Part shown: positions 53,787-61,684 of the stretch, piece after piece | Layout of the letters: each line of letters opens with the position of its first letter | Position numbering within the stretch: the stretch's first letter is position 1 | From: Rhodococcus sovatensis | GTDB taxonomy: Bacteria; Actinomycetota; Actinomycetes; Mycobacteriales; Mycobacteriaceae | Direction of reading: 5' to 3' | Length of the DNA: 64,000 nucleotides | Assembly: GCF_037327425.1 (NCBI RefSeq) | Contig: NZ_CP147846.1 | Span: 3,472,001 to 3,536,000 of the forward strand | Notes under the pieces: generated by a model | Seen by the model: only the letters and a program-made list of their open reading frames with translations | Told to the model about the DNA's origin: nothing | Databases searched by the model: none | Translations under genes and position numbers: made by a program

Positions 53787-54710
53787 TCACGCCAAGTGAG
53801 CGAGCTCCTCGCGCGCCTTCTTACCCTCGTCGCCGAGGTCGTCACGACCGAAGAAGTTCCAACGCTCCAGTAGCGGCTTGAACACCTTGTCGCACTGCTG
53901 ATCCTCGTCGTAGATGCCCGCGTCTTTCAAAGCCTCGGTACTGTTCGCCTTGCTCGGCAGATCGACCACCGGGATGGCGTAGCCGAGCACGCGGTCCGCA
54001 ATCGCCCGAGCCATCTGGTCCGGTGCGACGCCGAACGCCTCGTTGACAATGTTGACGTAGAACGAAGCCTGCCGGGTGTCGTCGGCTGCAATCTTGGTCA
54101 GGATCTTCGCAAGCACCTCGTCACCGCCGAGGGCGATCGTGTTGGTGTTTCGCAGGGCCGCAGCAGTTTCGTCGATCGCGAAGTGCGCGATGATGTCCAG
54201 CACGTGCAGGCTGGGGGCGTCGTATCCCTTGGTCATTTCTTCCATTCGCACACGCTCGAGAGCGACCGGGTCGACCGCGCGGGTCAGCACCAGGTAGTCG
54301 CGCAGCACGATTGCCTGCCGGTTCTCCTCCGACGTCCAACGACCGGTCCACTTCCACCACGCCCCGAGGCCGGTCAGCGCGCGAGCGAGTTCACGGTGGT
54401 AGGCGGGCAGGTTGTCGGCCACGAGTACTCCGACCGTCGCCGACAAGATCTCGACGTCGCTCAGGTGGGACTGCTCGGGAGACCAGTCTTCGCCACCGAG
54501 AAACGCGAAGTTTCTACCCTCGTCCCACGGCGCGAAATCGTGAGGATGCCAGTCGTCCGATTCGGCGATGTGGCGAGTCAGATTTTCTTCGACGGCGGGC
54601 TCCAGTCGGAGCAGCAGGTCACCGTCCGTCATGAAAGTAGGCATACCCAACCGTAGCGCCTGTGTCTGCACGTCAAACTGTGTGCCCCTGACCTCTGTGA
54701 ATTCTCCCAA
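53787..54710 (-). CDS. desA2: Acyl-ACP desaturase homologue (DesA2-like) with altered di-iron ligands
   Basis: This 307-aa protein of the ferritin-like acyl-ACP desaturase family aligns over its whole length (WWKWTGRWTSEENR, LRDYLVLTRAVDPVALE, WNFFGRDDLGDEG). The usual EENRH motif reads EENRQ (Q132), and DExRH reads DDTRQ (D211, Q214). Both expected iron-binding histidines are therefore Gln, and one Glu is Asp. Classical catalysis is doubtful; I recall that mycobacterial DesA2 is also atypical, so this may be inherited. Location beside fum and phoH2 matches Rv1094. ATG 54710 is the start. Confidence 0.85.
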   Translation of the reverse strand: MGEFTEVRGTQFDVQTQALRLGMPTFMTDGDLLLRLEPAVEENLTRHIAESDDWHPHDFAPWDEGRNFAFLGGEDWSPEQSHLSDVEILSATVGVLVADNLPAYHRELARALTGLGAWWKWTGRWTSEENRQAIVLRDYLVLTRAVDPVALERVRMEEMTKGYDAPSLHVLDIIAHFAIDETAAALRNTNTIALGGDEVLAKILTKIAADDTRQASFYVNIVNEAFGVAPDQMARAIADRVLGYAIPVVDLPSKANSTEALKDAGIYDEDQQCDKVFKPLLERWNFFGRDDLGDEGKKAREELAHLA

Positions 54711-54771
54711 CGCCAGGTCTGTGCAGGTCTATCCTCAACGAGCATCTACTCGCCGAAGGATTGGACTCCTC

Positions 54772-56367
54772 GTGAAGCGATCGGGTCGAAAGTTCCTGTG
54801 TATTGGTGTTGCGCTCTCGCTGACGGTGCTGGTCGGATGCTCGAACGATTCCCCTACTGCAGAGAGTCCCTCGACGTCCGAAGCGCCACCGAGCAGCGAT
54901 CTGTCCCCTGGGCAGGTCCCGGGCGTCGATTCCCCCGCCGACAACATCGACGACGCGGTCGGCAAGCTCGACGGCATCGCAGCCGAGTTGATGGAGTCGT
55001 CGAAAATTCCCGGAATGGCAATCGCAGTCGTGCACGGCGGTGACGTCGTCTATTCGAAGGGCTTCGGCGTCCGCGAGGTCGGCAAGGACGACGCCATCGA
55101 CGGCGACTCCGTGTTCCAGCTGGCATCGCTGTCGAAATCGGTGGGGTCGACAGTCGTGGCATCTCAGGTGGGCGAAGGCGTCGTCGAGTGGACGACGCCG
55201 GTGGTGTCGCAATTGCCGTGGTTCGCGTTGAACGATCCCTGGGTGACCCAGAACGTCACGGTCGGCGATTTCTATGCCCATCGCAGCGGTCTGCCCGATC
55301 ATGCCGGTGACCTTCTCGAAGATCTCGGATACGACCGTCGCCAAGTGCTGGAACGGCTGCGGGAAGTACCCCTCGACCCGTTCCGCTCCACGTACCACTA
55401 CACAAATTTCGGGATCACGGCCGGAGCCGAAGCCGTTGCCGCCGCGGCCGGCAAAGATTGGGACACGTTGAGTCAGGACGCGATCTACGGTCCGCTCGGC
55501 ATGACCTCGACGAGCTCGACGTTCTCCGACTACATCGGCCGGGCCGATCGAGCCGTCCCACACGTTCTCGTCGACGGCGAATACCAGGCGAAGTACCAAC
55601 GCGAGCCCGATCCGCAAACGCCCGCCGGCGGTGTCAGCTCCTCGGTGAACGACATGGCCAAGTGGTTGACGATGCTCACCGCCGACGGCACCTACGACGG
55701 CCAGACGATCGTCGATCCCGACGCCCTGCTGCCCGCTGTCACGGCTGAGATCGTCTCCAACCCGTCGGCGACACCGGATTCGCGCGCGGGCTACTACGGC
55801 TACGGATTCAACGTCTCCAACAGCGCGGCGGGACGAACGACGGTAAGCCACTCGGGAGCATTCGCGCTCGGAGCAGGCACGAACTTCGTGTGGATTCCCT
55901 CTCTCGACGTCGCTATCGTCGTGCTGACGAACGCAGCACCCATCGGCATCGCCGAGACTGTGACCGCCGAATTCGCCGACCTCGTCCAGTTCGGCGAGGT
56001 ACGCGAGGACTGGCGGACCCTCTATCGAAACGCATTTGCTGGAATGAGCGAAGCAGAAGGCGAACTCGCCGGAAAGACTCCGCCAGCGAACCCCGCCCCG
56101 CCACAGCCTCTTCCGTCGTACGTCGGGGTGTACGAGAACAGCTTCTGGGGGCCGGCGGCGGTCGCGGAGGTCAACGGCGAATTGGAGTTGACGATAGGTC
56201 CCAAGGGAACCTCCTATGAGCTGACCCACTGGGACGGTGATACGTTCACCTTCGAGCTGACCGGGGAGAATGCGCCGGACGGCACCGTATCGCAGGCGAC
56301 GTTCAGTGGAAACACGGTCACTCTCGAGTACTTCGATACCGACGGATTGGGGCGATTCACCAAGTGA
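54772..56367 (+). CDS. Lipoprotein serine beta-lactamase-like hydrolase (class C/esterase fold) with DUF3471-like tail
   Basis: This 531-aa protein has a signal peptide ending in lipobox VLVGC (C23) and a Ser/Pro linker. The beta-lactamase/PBP-like domain has SxxK at S119-K122 (ASLSKS), YxN at Y210-N212 (YHYTN) and the third motif HSG in TVSHSGAF. The C-terminal 110 residues resemble DUF3471 (YVGVYENSFWGPAAVAEVNGELEL). By family it may be an esterase or D-aminopeptidase acting outside the membrane; true beta-lactamase activity is not implied. GTG 54772 has AAGGA 11 nt upstream. The next gene overlaps by GTGA. Confidence 0.88.
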   Translation: MKRSGRKFLCIGVALSLTVLVGCSNDSPTAESPSTSEAPPSSDLSPGQVPGVDSPADNIDDAVGKLDGIAAELMESSKIPGMAIAVVHGGDVVYSKGFGVREVGKDDAIDGDSVFQLASLSKSVGSTVVASQVGEGVVEWTTPVVSQLPWFALNDPWVTQNVTVGDFYAHRSGLPDHAGDLLEDLGYDRRQVLERLREVPLDPFRSTYHYTNFGITAGAEAVAAAAGKDWDTLSQDAIYGPLGMTSTSSTFSDYIGRADRAVPHVLVDGEYQAKYQREPDPQTPAGGVSSSVNDMAKWLTMLTADGTYDGQTIVDPDALLPAVTAEIVSNPSATPDSRAGYYGYGFNVSNSAAGRTTVSHSGAFALGAGTNFVWIPSLDVAIVVLTNAAPIGIAETVTAEFADLVQFGEVREDWRTLYRNAFAGMSEAEGELAGKTPPANPAPPQPLPSYVGVYENSFWGPAAVAEVNGELELTIGPKGTSYELTHWDGDTFTFELTGENAPDGTVSQATFSGNTVTLEYFDTDGLGRFTK

Positions 56368-56768
56368 CCGAAACGCAGCAGGCAACCGAGGTCGTCGAAG
56401 CGCTGTTCGACGCGCTGAAGAACCGAGATACCGACCGAGCTGTCGACCGATTCGACGATGCCATCATCTGGCACAACGTCGGGCTACCGAAGGTGCGGGG
56501 GATCGCGAAGGTCGGCAGGTACATGAGTTTGCTGGCCAAACCGGGATACGGATTCGATGTCACCGTCCACAACATCGCCGCAGACGGCAACATCGTGCTG
56601 ACCGAACGTACCGACGTCCTCGTGTGGCACCGGCTCCGAATCGAATTCTGGGTGTGCGGCACGTTCGAACTTCGCGACGGCAAAATACTCGTGTGGCGGG
56701 ACTACTTCGACAACGTGGATTTCTTCAAAGGGATTGTGCGGGGCGCGTTCCGCGCCCTGATGCCGTAG
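56364..56768 (+). CDS. Limonene-1,2-epoxide-hydrolase-like (NTF2 fold) protein
   Basis: This 134-aa protein of the SnoaL/LEH type has the EphG-like features RTDVLVWHRLRIEFWVCGTFEL and ILVWRDYFDNVDFFKG. These hold the Asp-Arg-Asp triad candidates (D in ERTDV, R in HRLRIEF, D in WRDYFD). That matches the limonene epoxide hydrolase active site, which opens epoxides with water. Starting GTG 56364 inside the previous stop, it is coupled to the beta-lactamase-like lipoprotein gene. The gene ends at tandem repeats. Confidence 0.85.
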   Translation: MTETQQATEVVEALFDALKNRDTDRAVDRFDDAIIWHNVGLPKVRGIAKVGRYMSLLAKPGYGFDVTVHNIAADGNIVLTERTDVLVWHRLRIEFWVCGTFELRDGKILVWRDYFDNVDFFKGIVRGAFRALMP

Positions 56769-56869
56769 CGAGCGCGTCCCGCGCAGTGGCGAGCGCGTCC
56801 CGCGCAGTGGCACGGTTAAGTGCACTGGGATGCACTTAACCGTGCCACTGGCGGCGGAGCCGCCAGTGG
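56768..56869. repeat. Two 21-bp direct repeats plus perfect palindromic repeat before the phoH2 stop
   Basis: Direct units 56768-56788 and 56789-56809 are identical. The palindrome CAGTGGCACGGTTAAGTGCA (56805-56824), loop CTGGGA, and exact mirror 56831-56850 pair over 20 bp. A second hairpin, CCACTGGCGGC (56845-56855) with 56859-56869, shares bases with it, so the two structures exclude each other. The unit separates convergent genes and probably terminates both. Confidence 0.9.
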
Positions 56870-58195
56870 TCAGGCGCTGGTAGGACCGAATTCCTCGAGC
56901 ATTTCCGTGACCAGTGCGGCGATCGGAGACCGCTCACTGCGCGTAAGGGTGATGTGCGCGAACAGTGGGTGCCCCTTGAGCTTCTCGATGACAGCCGCGA
57001 CGCCGTCGTGCCGTCCGACCCGCAGGTTGTCACGCTGCGCGACATCGTGGGTGAGTACCACACGTGAACCGCTCCCGAGTCGGGACAGAACCGTCAGGAG
57101 CACGTTACGTTCGAGGGACTGCGCCTCGTCGACGATCACGAACGAATCATGCAGCGACCGTCCACGAATGTGCGTGAGCGGCAACACTTCCAACATGCCG
57201 CGCGCGATGACCTCTTCCATCACCTCGGGGCTGGCGAGACCGTCGAGCGTGTCGAAGACAGCCTGAGCCCATGGCCCCATCTTCTCGCTCTCGCTACCGG
57301 GCAGGTAGCCGAGCTCCTGTCCACCGACTGCATAGAGCGGTCGGAACACCACGACCTTCCGGTGCGTACGCCGCTCGAGTACAGCCTCGAGCCCAGCAGT
57401 GAGAGCAAGAGCCGACTTGCCCGTACCTGCCTTGCCGCCGAGCGAGACGATGCCGATGCTCTCGTCGAGCAGAAGATCCAGCGCCACACGCTGTTCCGCG
57501 GAACGACCGTGCAGTCCGAACGCCTCGCGCTCGCCACGGACCAGCTGAATCTGCTTGTCGGGGGTGACACGACCCAAAGCGCTCGAGCGCCCTCCTAGGA
57601 GTCGAACGCCGGTGTGGCACGGCATTTCCCGAGCACCGTCCAGATCGATGACGCCCTCGGCGAAGAGCTGGTCGATATCGCTCGCCTGCACTTCGAGCTC
57701 TGCCATACCGGTCCATCCCGACGGCACCACGTCGTGTGCGTGATACTCGTCGGCGGGGAGTCCGACGGCACCCGCCTTGACTCGAAGCGGAATGTCTTTG
57801 CTGACAAGGACGACGTCCTTACCCTCGGCGGCGAGATTCAACGCGCAGGCGAGGATACGGGAGTCGTTGGAATCAGTACGGAAGCCGACTGGCAGGACCG
57901 AAGGATCGGTGTGGTTCAGCTCGACTTGCAGTGTCCCACCGTCTGTTCCGATGGGAACCGGCTGATCCAGACGACCGTACTCGACACGGAGATCGTCGAG
58001 CATGCGCAAGGATTCCCGCGCGAACCATCCCAGTTCGTGGTGATGGCGTTTACCCTCCAGTTCGCTGATGACTATCAGCGGGAGAACCACATTGTGCTCG
58101 GCGAACCTGATGACAGCCCACGGATCCGACAGGAGAACCGAGGTGTCCAGCACGAATGTTCGGAGAGGGGCGGAAACGGAGCGTGAAGTGGTCAC
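56870..58195 (-). CDS. phoH2: PhoH2: PIN-domain/PhoH-ATPase RNA helicase-nuclease
   Basis: This 441-aa fusion has an N-terminal PIN ribonuclease domain with the acidic set starting D17 (FVLDTSVLLSDP), E in VISELEGKRHH, and D in RTDSNDSRILACAL. The C-terminal PhoH domain has Walker A SLGGKAGTGKSALA and DEAQSLERNVL. In mycobacteria PhoH2 unwinds and cuts RNA. GTG 58195 has AGGAG 6 nt upstream, a good start. The small antitoxin gene phoAT reported upstream of mycobacterial phoH2 is not obvious here; see the upstream region. Confidence 0.95.
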   Translation of the reverse strand: MTTSRSVSAPLRTFVLDTSVLLSDPWAVIRFAEHNVVLPLIVISELEGKRHHHELGWFARESLRMLDDLRVEYGRLDQPVPIGTDGGTLQVELNHTDPSVLPVGFRTDSNDSRILACALNLAAEGKDVVLVSKDIPLRVKAGAVGLPADEYHAHDVVPSGWTGMAELEVQASDIDQLFAEGVIDLDGAREMPCHTGVRLLGGRSSALGRVTPDKQIQLVRGEREAFGLHGRSAEQRVALDLLLDESIGIVSLGGKAGTGKSALALTAGLEAVLERRTHRKVVVFRPLYAVGGQELGYLPGSESEKMGPWAQAVFDTLDGLASPEVMEEVIARGMLEVLPLTHIRGRSLHDSFVIVDEAQSLERNVLLTVLSRLGSGSRVVLTHDVAQRDNLRVGRHDGVAAVIEKLKGHPLFAHITLTRSERSPIAALVTEMLEEFGPTSA

Positions 58196-58443
58196 GTGGG
58201 GCTCCTATGTCTGGCGCGGCACCGCTCAGACGTCTGTTGCTCGGCCGGTCGGTCTGACGTGTCAGGTGACACGAGGACCGGGTGCCGGCCCTCTCGCGCT
58301 CACTTGCTCAGTCACGTATCAGAACCTCCCGCACAGGCAGCTTCCCCGCTGTCTGTTATTGCCGACGGTACAGCCGAAACCTGCGGTTGGCTCGCCGAGA
58401 ATGGGGTGTGTCGGTGAACAACGCGTTAACCGACACTCCCGAA
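58196..58443. other. 248-bp region between phoH2 and the LuxR-type regulator
   Basis: No clear gene. A palindrome GTGTCA-GG-TGACAC lies at 58259-58272. A 17-codon minus-strand ORF (GTG 58315 to stop 58262) is preceded by GGGAGG at 9 nt and overlaps that palindrome; it could be a leader peptide or chance. The phoH2 promoter should lie here. Confidence 0.45.
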
Positions 58444-61191
58444 TCAGCCGTGTCGCCACACCTGCGCGATGTCGGCGCGCCGGTTGCAGCCCAGTTTGGC
58501 CAGAATGTTGCGGACGTGAGTTTCGACGGTCCGCTCGGACAGGAAGAGCTTCTCCGCGATGTGACGGTTGCTCAGCCCCTCGACAACCTCGGCGGCCACC
58601 GCTCGTTCTCTGGGCGTCAGTCGATCGAGTTCGTCGAGGAGGTCGCGGGTTGCGCGCAGACGCGCCCACAGCCCGAGCGCAGTGAACTCCGCGGCGGCCG
58701 CGGCGAGTAGTTCTCGCACGTCGGCGGTATCGCCAGTCCGGTATCGGACCTCGGCGAGCCCGAACCTGCTCATCGCGGCAAACGGCCGCGCGCCGATTGC
58801 GTCGTTGGCCTCGATGGCACTGGTGAAGTACCTGTCGGCATCTGCGTCCAGACGGGCGGTGGACGCGAGATCGCCGAGCAGGCGCGCCATCGACCCGCCG
58901 CAGAACACGACGCCGGAGCCGTCGCACATGAAGTACTCGGCGTACTCGCGGAGTTGCTCGTACACATCGAGTGCAGTCTCGACGTCGTCCAGCGCCACAG
59001 CGACCGTCCCGACGAGAGTCATCAGCGGCGTCCACCGCGGACCGCGTCGCGCAGTCGACGGCATCGAACGGAACGGCGCGAAACTCGCCCGCGCCGAGTC
59101 TTTGTCACCGGCCAGCGACGCCAGCAGCGGCTCGTAGATGCGCACCAGAGGGATGTTCGGGGCGTGCTCGAAGGCATCGAGAATCGAAGACCGGGTCACC
59201 TCGTCCACTTCCCCACGCACCGCAGCCAACTGACCGAGAAACGCGAAGTGCAACCCGATGAGCGAGAGGTCACCCGTCGACGAACTCACCGCCAGCGCGT
59301 CGTCGTTCGAGCGCAGCGCAGCTGCCATGTCCCCTATCAATGCCGCCCGAGTGGCGCACACACGGTGGTAGTGCCAGCGCGCCACAGGCAGCGCACCTCG
59401 GTCCGCTATTCGCTGCACGACATCGATCTGTTCGTCGACGAGGTTCAGGTCACCTGTCTGCAGCGCGGCCTGAAGCAGCCACAGGTGCCCCCACAGCTCG
59501 GCCAGCGCCTCGCTCGCCCTCGGCCCGACTGCTATCGCCCGTAGAGCCAATTCCCGCCGCTGCTTCACGTGTCGCATGTCCGCGAGCGCAATGTGCCGGG
59601 CCCGGACGGCGTCGAGCACGGCGTCGGCGTTCACATCCGTGTCGTCCACTTCCGTGTCATCGTCGAGCAGGGAATCTGCGAGTTCCAAGGACTCGGCCGA
59701 CCAGCGTGACGCGGCATCGGGTCGATCGGTCTCGGCCGCAGCGACGGCTCGCCCTGCGAGGAGACGCGCCTTGGCACCCGCGGGGATTCCGGCGCGCGCC
59801 AACACGGCTGTACACATGCGATCCACCCGCATCAGCAGATCCGGAACCCCGACGCCACGAACGAGCGCCGCAGCTCGCACGACAAGGTCGTCGTCCTCGG
59901 GGTACTGCAGGACCACCCGCTCACACAGCTCGACGCTCGACTCCACATGCCCGGCTGCGAACTCGGCTTCCGCACGTTCGAGGGTCGCGAGGGCGGACGG
60001 CGCTGCCTCACATGCCAGTGCGGCCATCGCAGCGGCTTCGTCGTAGGCAAGTATCGACGTGGCCTGCTCGGCAGCGATCCGCGCCCACCGCGCACACTCG
60101 GCGCGCTCGCCGGCCCGACGCCACTGCACGGCTGTCGTCGCGGCATCACTCTCGCCGCGCGACAGAACCTGCGCATACCTACAGTGGAGTGCCCGACGCC
60201 TCGACGGCGACAGGTCCGCATAGGTGGCATCGCGAACGAGCGAATGCGCGAAGGCAACCGTGCCGGTATCGCAGTCCGCCACGAGCGCTCCAGCCCTGAA
60301 CGCGTCATCCAACTTCGACTCGACCCAGGCCGCACTCGTACCGGCAACCTCGGACAGCACGACGAGGTCGATGCGGTCGCCGATCACGCTGGCGTGGTCG
60401 AGGAGGTCGCGGGCATCGGCGTCGAGTACGGAAACCGGTTCGAGCGCCAATGCGCGCAACGTCGGATCGTCCGCAAGTACCGAGGGAAAATCGAGCCGCC
60501 CAGAGGCTTCCGCGCGTGAGGCGAGCAGTCGCACGAACAACGGGTTGCCCCCGGTGGCGTCGCGCAGCCGGACAGCATGTCGGCGTTCGGCAAGGTGAGG
60601 TACCGAACCCTTCAACCACTGGAGGACCTCGTCGGTGGAAAAACCTTGAAGTGCAAAGGAAGACGACGATCCCAACGAAGGTTCGGCACGACGGGAGGTG
60701 CACAGCAAGAGCACTCGACGGTCCAGAACGGCCCGGGCGACGTGCTCGAGCAACAACATCGACGACGGATCGAACCAATGTAGGTCTTCGAGGACCACCA
60801 GCAGTCCGGCGGCGGGAGCTGCGGCCGCAACGGCCGTCGCAACGTCGTCGAACATGGCGAAACGCGCATGGGCCGAGGTACCGACGGGATCCGTCCGATC
60901 CAAAGCCGTCGCCACCGACGCGACGGACCTTCCGAGTCGACGCCACGGCCACAGCGGCGGCATGCCGTCATCGTCGATCCCATAGGTGCGCGCGACCGTG
61001 ATTCCGTAGTGTTCGGCGATACGCGCCACCGACTCGACCAGCGTCGTCTTGCCGATGCCCGCCCCGCCGGACACCACGACCGTTCCTCCTCGACCACGCG
61101 ACAAGCCGACCAGCGCAGCGCGCAGCTCGGCGAGTTCCGCGGCCCGCCCGACTACCCGAAGCGCGTCAGGCTCGTCGACGATCATGAACAA
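58444..61191 (-). CDS. Large LuxR-family (LAL-type) transcriptional activator
   Basis: This 915-aa regulator has an N-terminal AAA/STAND ATPase with Walker A SGGAGIGKTT at 41-50 and Walker B-like GLLVVLEDLHWFDPSS. A long helical sensor region, probably TPR-like, follows. The C-terminal LuxR helix-turn-helix is LTPRERAVAAEVVEGLSNRHIAEKLFLSERTVETHVRNILAKL. Such proteins integrate ATP and an inducer before activating a few nearby genes. The divergent small gene at 61296 is the obvious target. The start is ATG 61191, or ATG 61185 six bases later. Confidence 0.93.
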   Translation of the reverse strand: MFMIVDEPDALRVVGRAAELAELRAALVGLSRGRGGTVVVSGGAGIGKTTLVESVARIAEHYGITVARTYGIDDDGMPPLWPWRRLGRSVASVATALDRTDPVGTSAHARFAMFDDVATAVAAAAPAAGLLVVLEDLHWFDPSSMLLLEHVARAVLDRRVLLLCTSRRAEPSLGSSSSFALQGFSTDEVLQWLKGSVPHLAERRHAVRLRDATGGNPLFVRLLASRAEASGRLDFPSVLADDPTLRALALEPVSVLDADARDLLDHASVIGDRIDLVVLSEVAGTSAAWVESKLDDAFRAGALVADCDTGTVAFAHSLVRDATYADLSPSRRRALHCRYAQVLSRGESDAATTAVQWRRAGERAECARWARIAAEQATSILAYDEAAAMAALACEAAPSALATLERAEAEFAAGHVESSVELCERVVLQYPEDDDLVVRAAALVRGVGVPDLLMRVDRMCTAVLARAGIPAGAKARLLAGRAVAAAETDRPDAASRWSAESLELADSLLDDDTEVDDTDVNADAVLDAVRARHIALADMRHVKQRRELALRAIAVGPRASEALAELWGHLWLLQAALQTGDLNLVDEQIDVVQRIADRGALPVARWHYHRVCATRAALIGDMAAALRSNDDALAVSSSTGDLSLIGLHFAFLGQLAAVRGEVDEVTRSSILDAFEHAPNIPLVRIYEPLLASLAGDKDSARASFAPFRSMPSTARRGPRWTPLMTLVGTVAVALDDVETALDVYEQLREYAEYFMCDGSGVVFCGGSMARLLGDLASTARLDADADRYFTSAIEANDAIGARPFAAMSRFGLAEVRYRTGDTADVRELLAAAAAEFTALGLWARLRATRDLLDELDRLTPRERAVAAEVVEGLSNRHIAEKLFLSERTVETHVRNILAKLGCNRRADIAQVWRHG

Positions 61192-61262
61192 GAAGTATCC
61201 GCCGAAACCTCAGTACCTGCCTACGTATCAGCACTGATGTGCTCGGCGGAGCAACAGAACAT

Positions 61263-61291
61263 CCTGGAAACACACAATCGTTCCAGGAGGA
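61263..61291 (+). promoter_or_regulatory. Inverted repeat overlapping the Shine-Dalgarno of the 61296 gene
   Basis: TCCTGGAA (61263-61270) and TTCCAGGA (61282-61289) form an 8-bp perfect stem with an 11-nt loop. The ribosome site AGGAGG (61286-61291) is two-thirds inside the right arm, so the RNA hairpin would hide it. As DNA it could also be an operator for the LAL regulator or another protein. Confidence 0.5.
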
Positions 61292-61295
61292 CATC

Positions 61296-61601
61296 ATGCA
61301 CGCACAACTGACCTACTTCGACGGCCCACGCACAACCGAGCAGCTTGCGGCAGCGGACTTCGGCACCGAGCACAGAATCAAACCCGCCGTATCCCGGGTC
61401 GACGGAGTTCATCGTGTCTACGTGCTGCGAGCGCACGACGGCAGCGAAGTGGTGGTCGTACTCGCCGATTCGGAGGACACGTTGCTGTCCGCCCAGAAAG
61501 CCATCATGGCGACCGAATTGCTACCCGACGAGGATCCCGCGCTTCTCACCGGGCCCGATCGCGTCGAGCTGTTCCCGGTGATGGAGGTGTGGGAGCCGTA
61601 A
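61296..61601 (+). CDS. Small conserved-type protein divergent from the LAL regulator
   Basis: This 101-aa protein starts at ATG 61296 with AGGAGG 4 nt upstream. It reads as an alpha/beta ferredoxin-like fold: HAQLTYFDGPRTTEQLAAADF, then strands HRVYVLRAHDGSEVVVVLADSEDTLLSAQKAIM, ending DRVELFPVMEVWEP. It resembles dimeric alpha-beta barrel (ABM/DUF1330-like) proteins, but I do not recognise a defined family and no catalytic residue stands out. Likely controlled by the divergent regulator and possibly by the hairpin over its ribosome site. Confidence 0.72.
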   Translation: MHAQLTYFDGPRTTEQLAAADFGTEHRIKPAVSRVDGVHRVYVLRAHDGSEVVVVLADSEDTLLSAQKAIMATELLPDEDPALLTGPDRVELFPVMEVWEP

Positions 61602-61618
61602 CCGACGTGGTTGCGACG

Positions 61619-61659
61619 CATGAATGGGCCATCGCAATCGTTGCGGTGGCCCATTCATG
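61619..61659. terminator. 19-bp hairpin between convergent 61296 gene and glyA
   Basis: CATGAATGGGCCATCGCAA (61619-61637) pairs with 61641-61659 at 18 of 19 positions around a TCG triloop. It is 17 bp after one stop and 25 bp after the glyA stop, a bidirectional terminator position. It shares the ATGAATGG..CCATTCAT theme and the triloop with the 53721 hairpin. Confidence 0.8.
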
Positions 61660-61684
61660 TCGATAAGTCGGTGCGGAAGAAAAC

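Noticed and set aside
58262..58315. 17-codon ORF with a fair ribosome site upstream of phoH2
   Set aside because: Too short to support as a gene without comparison, and it overlaps a palindrome; kept only as a note in the intergenic entry.
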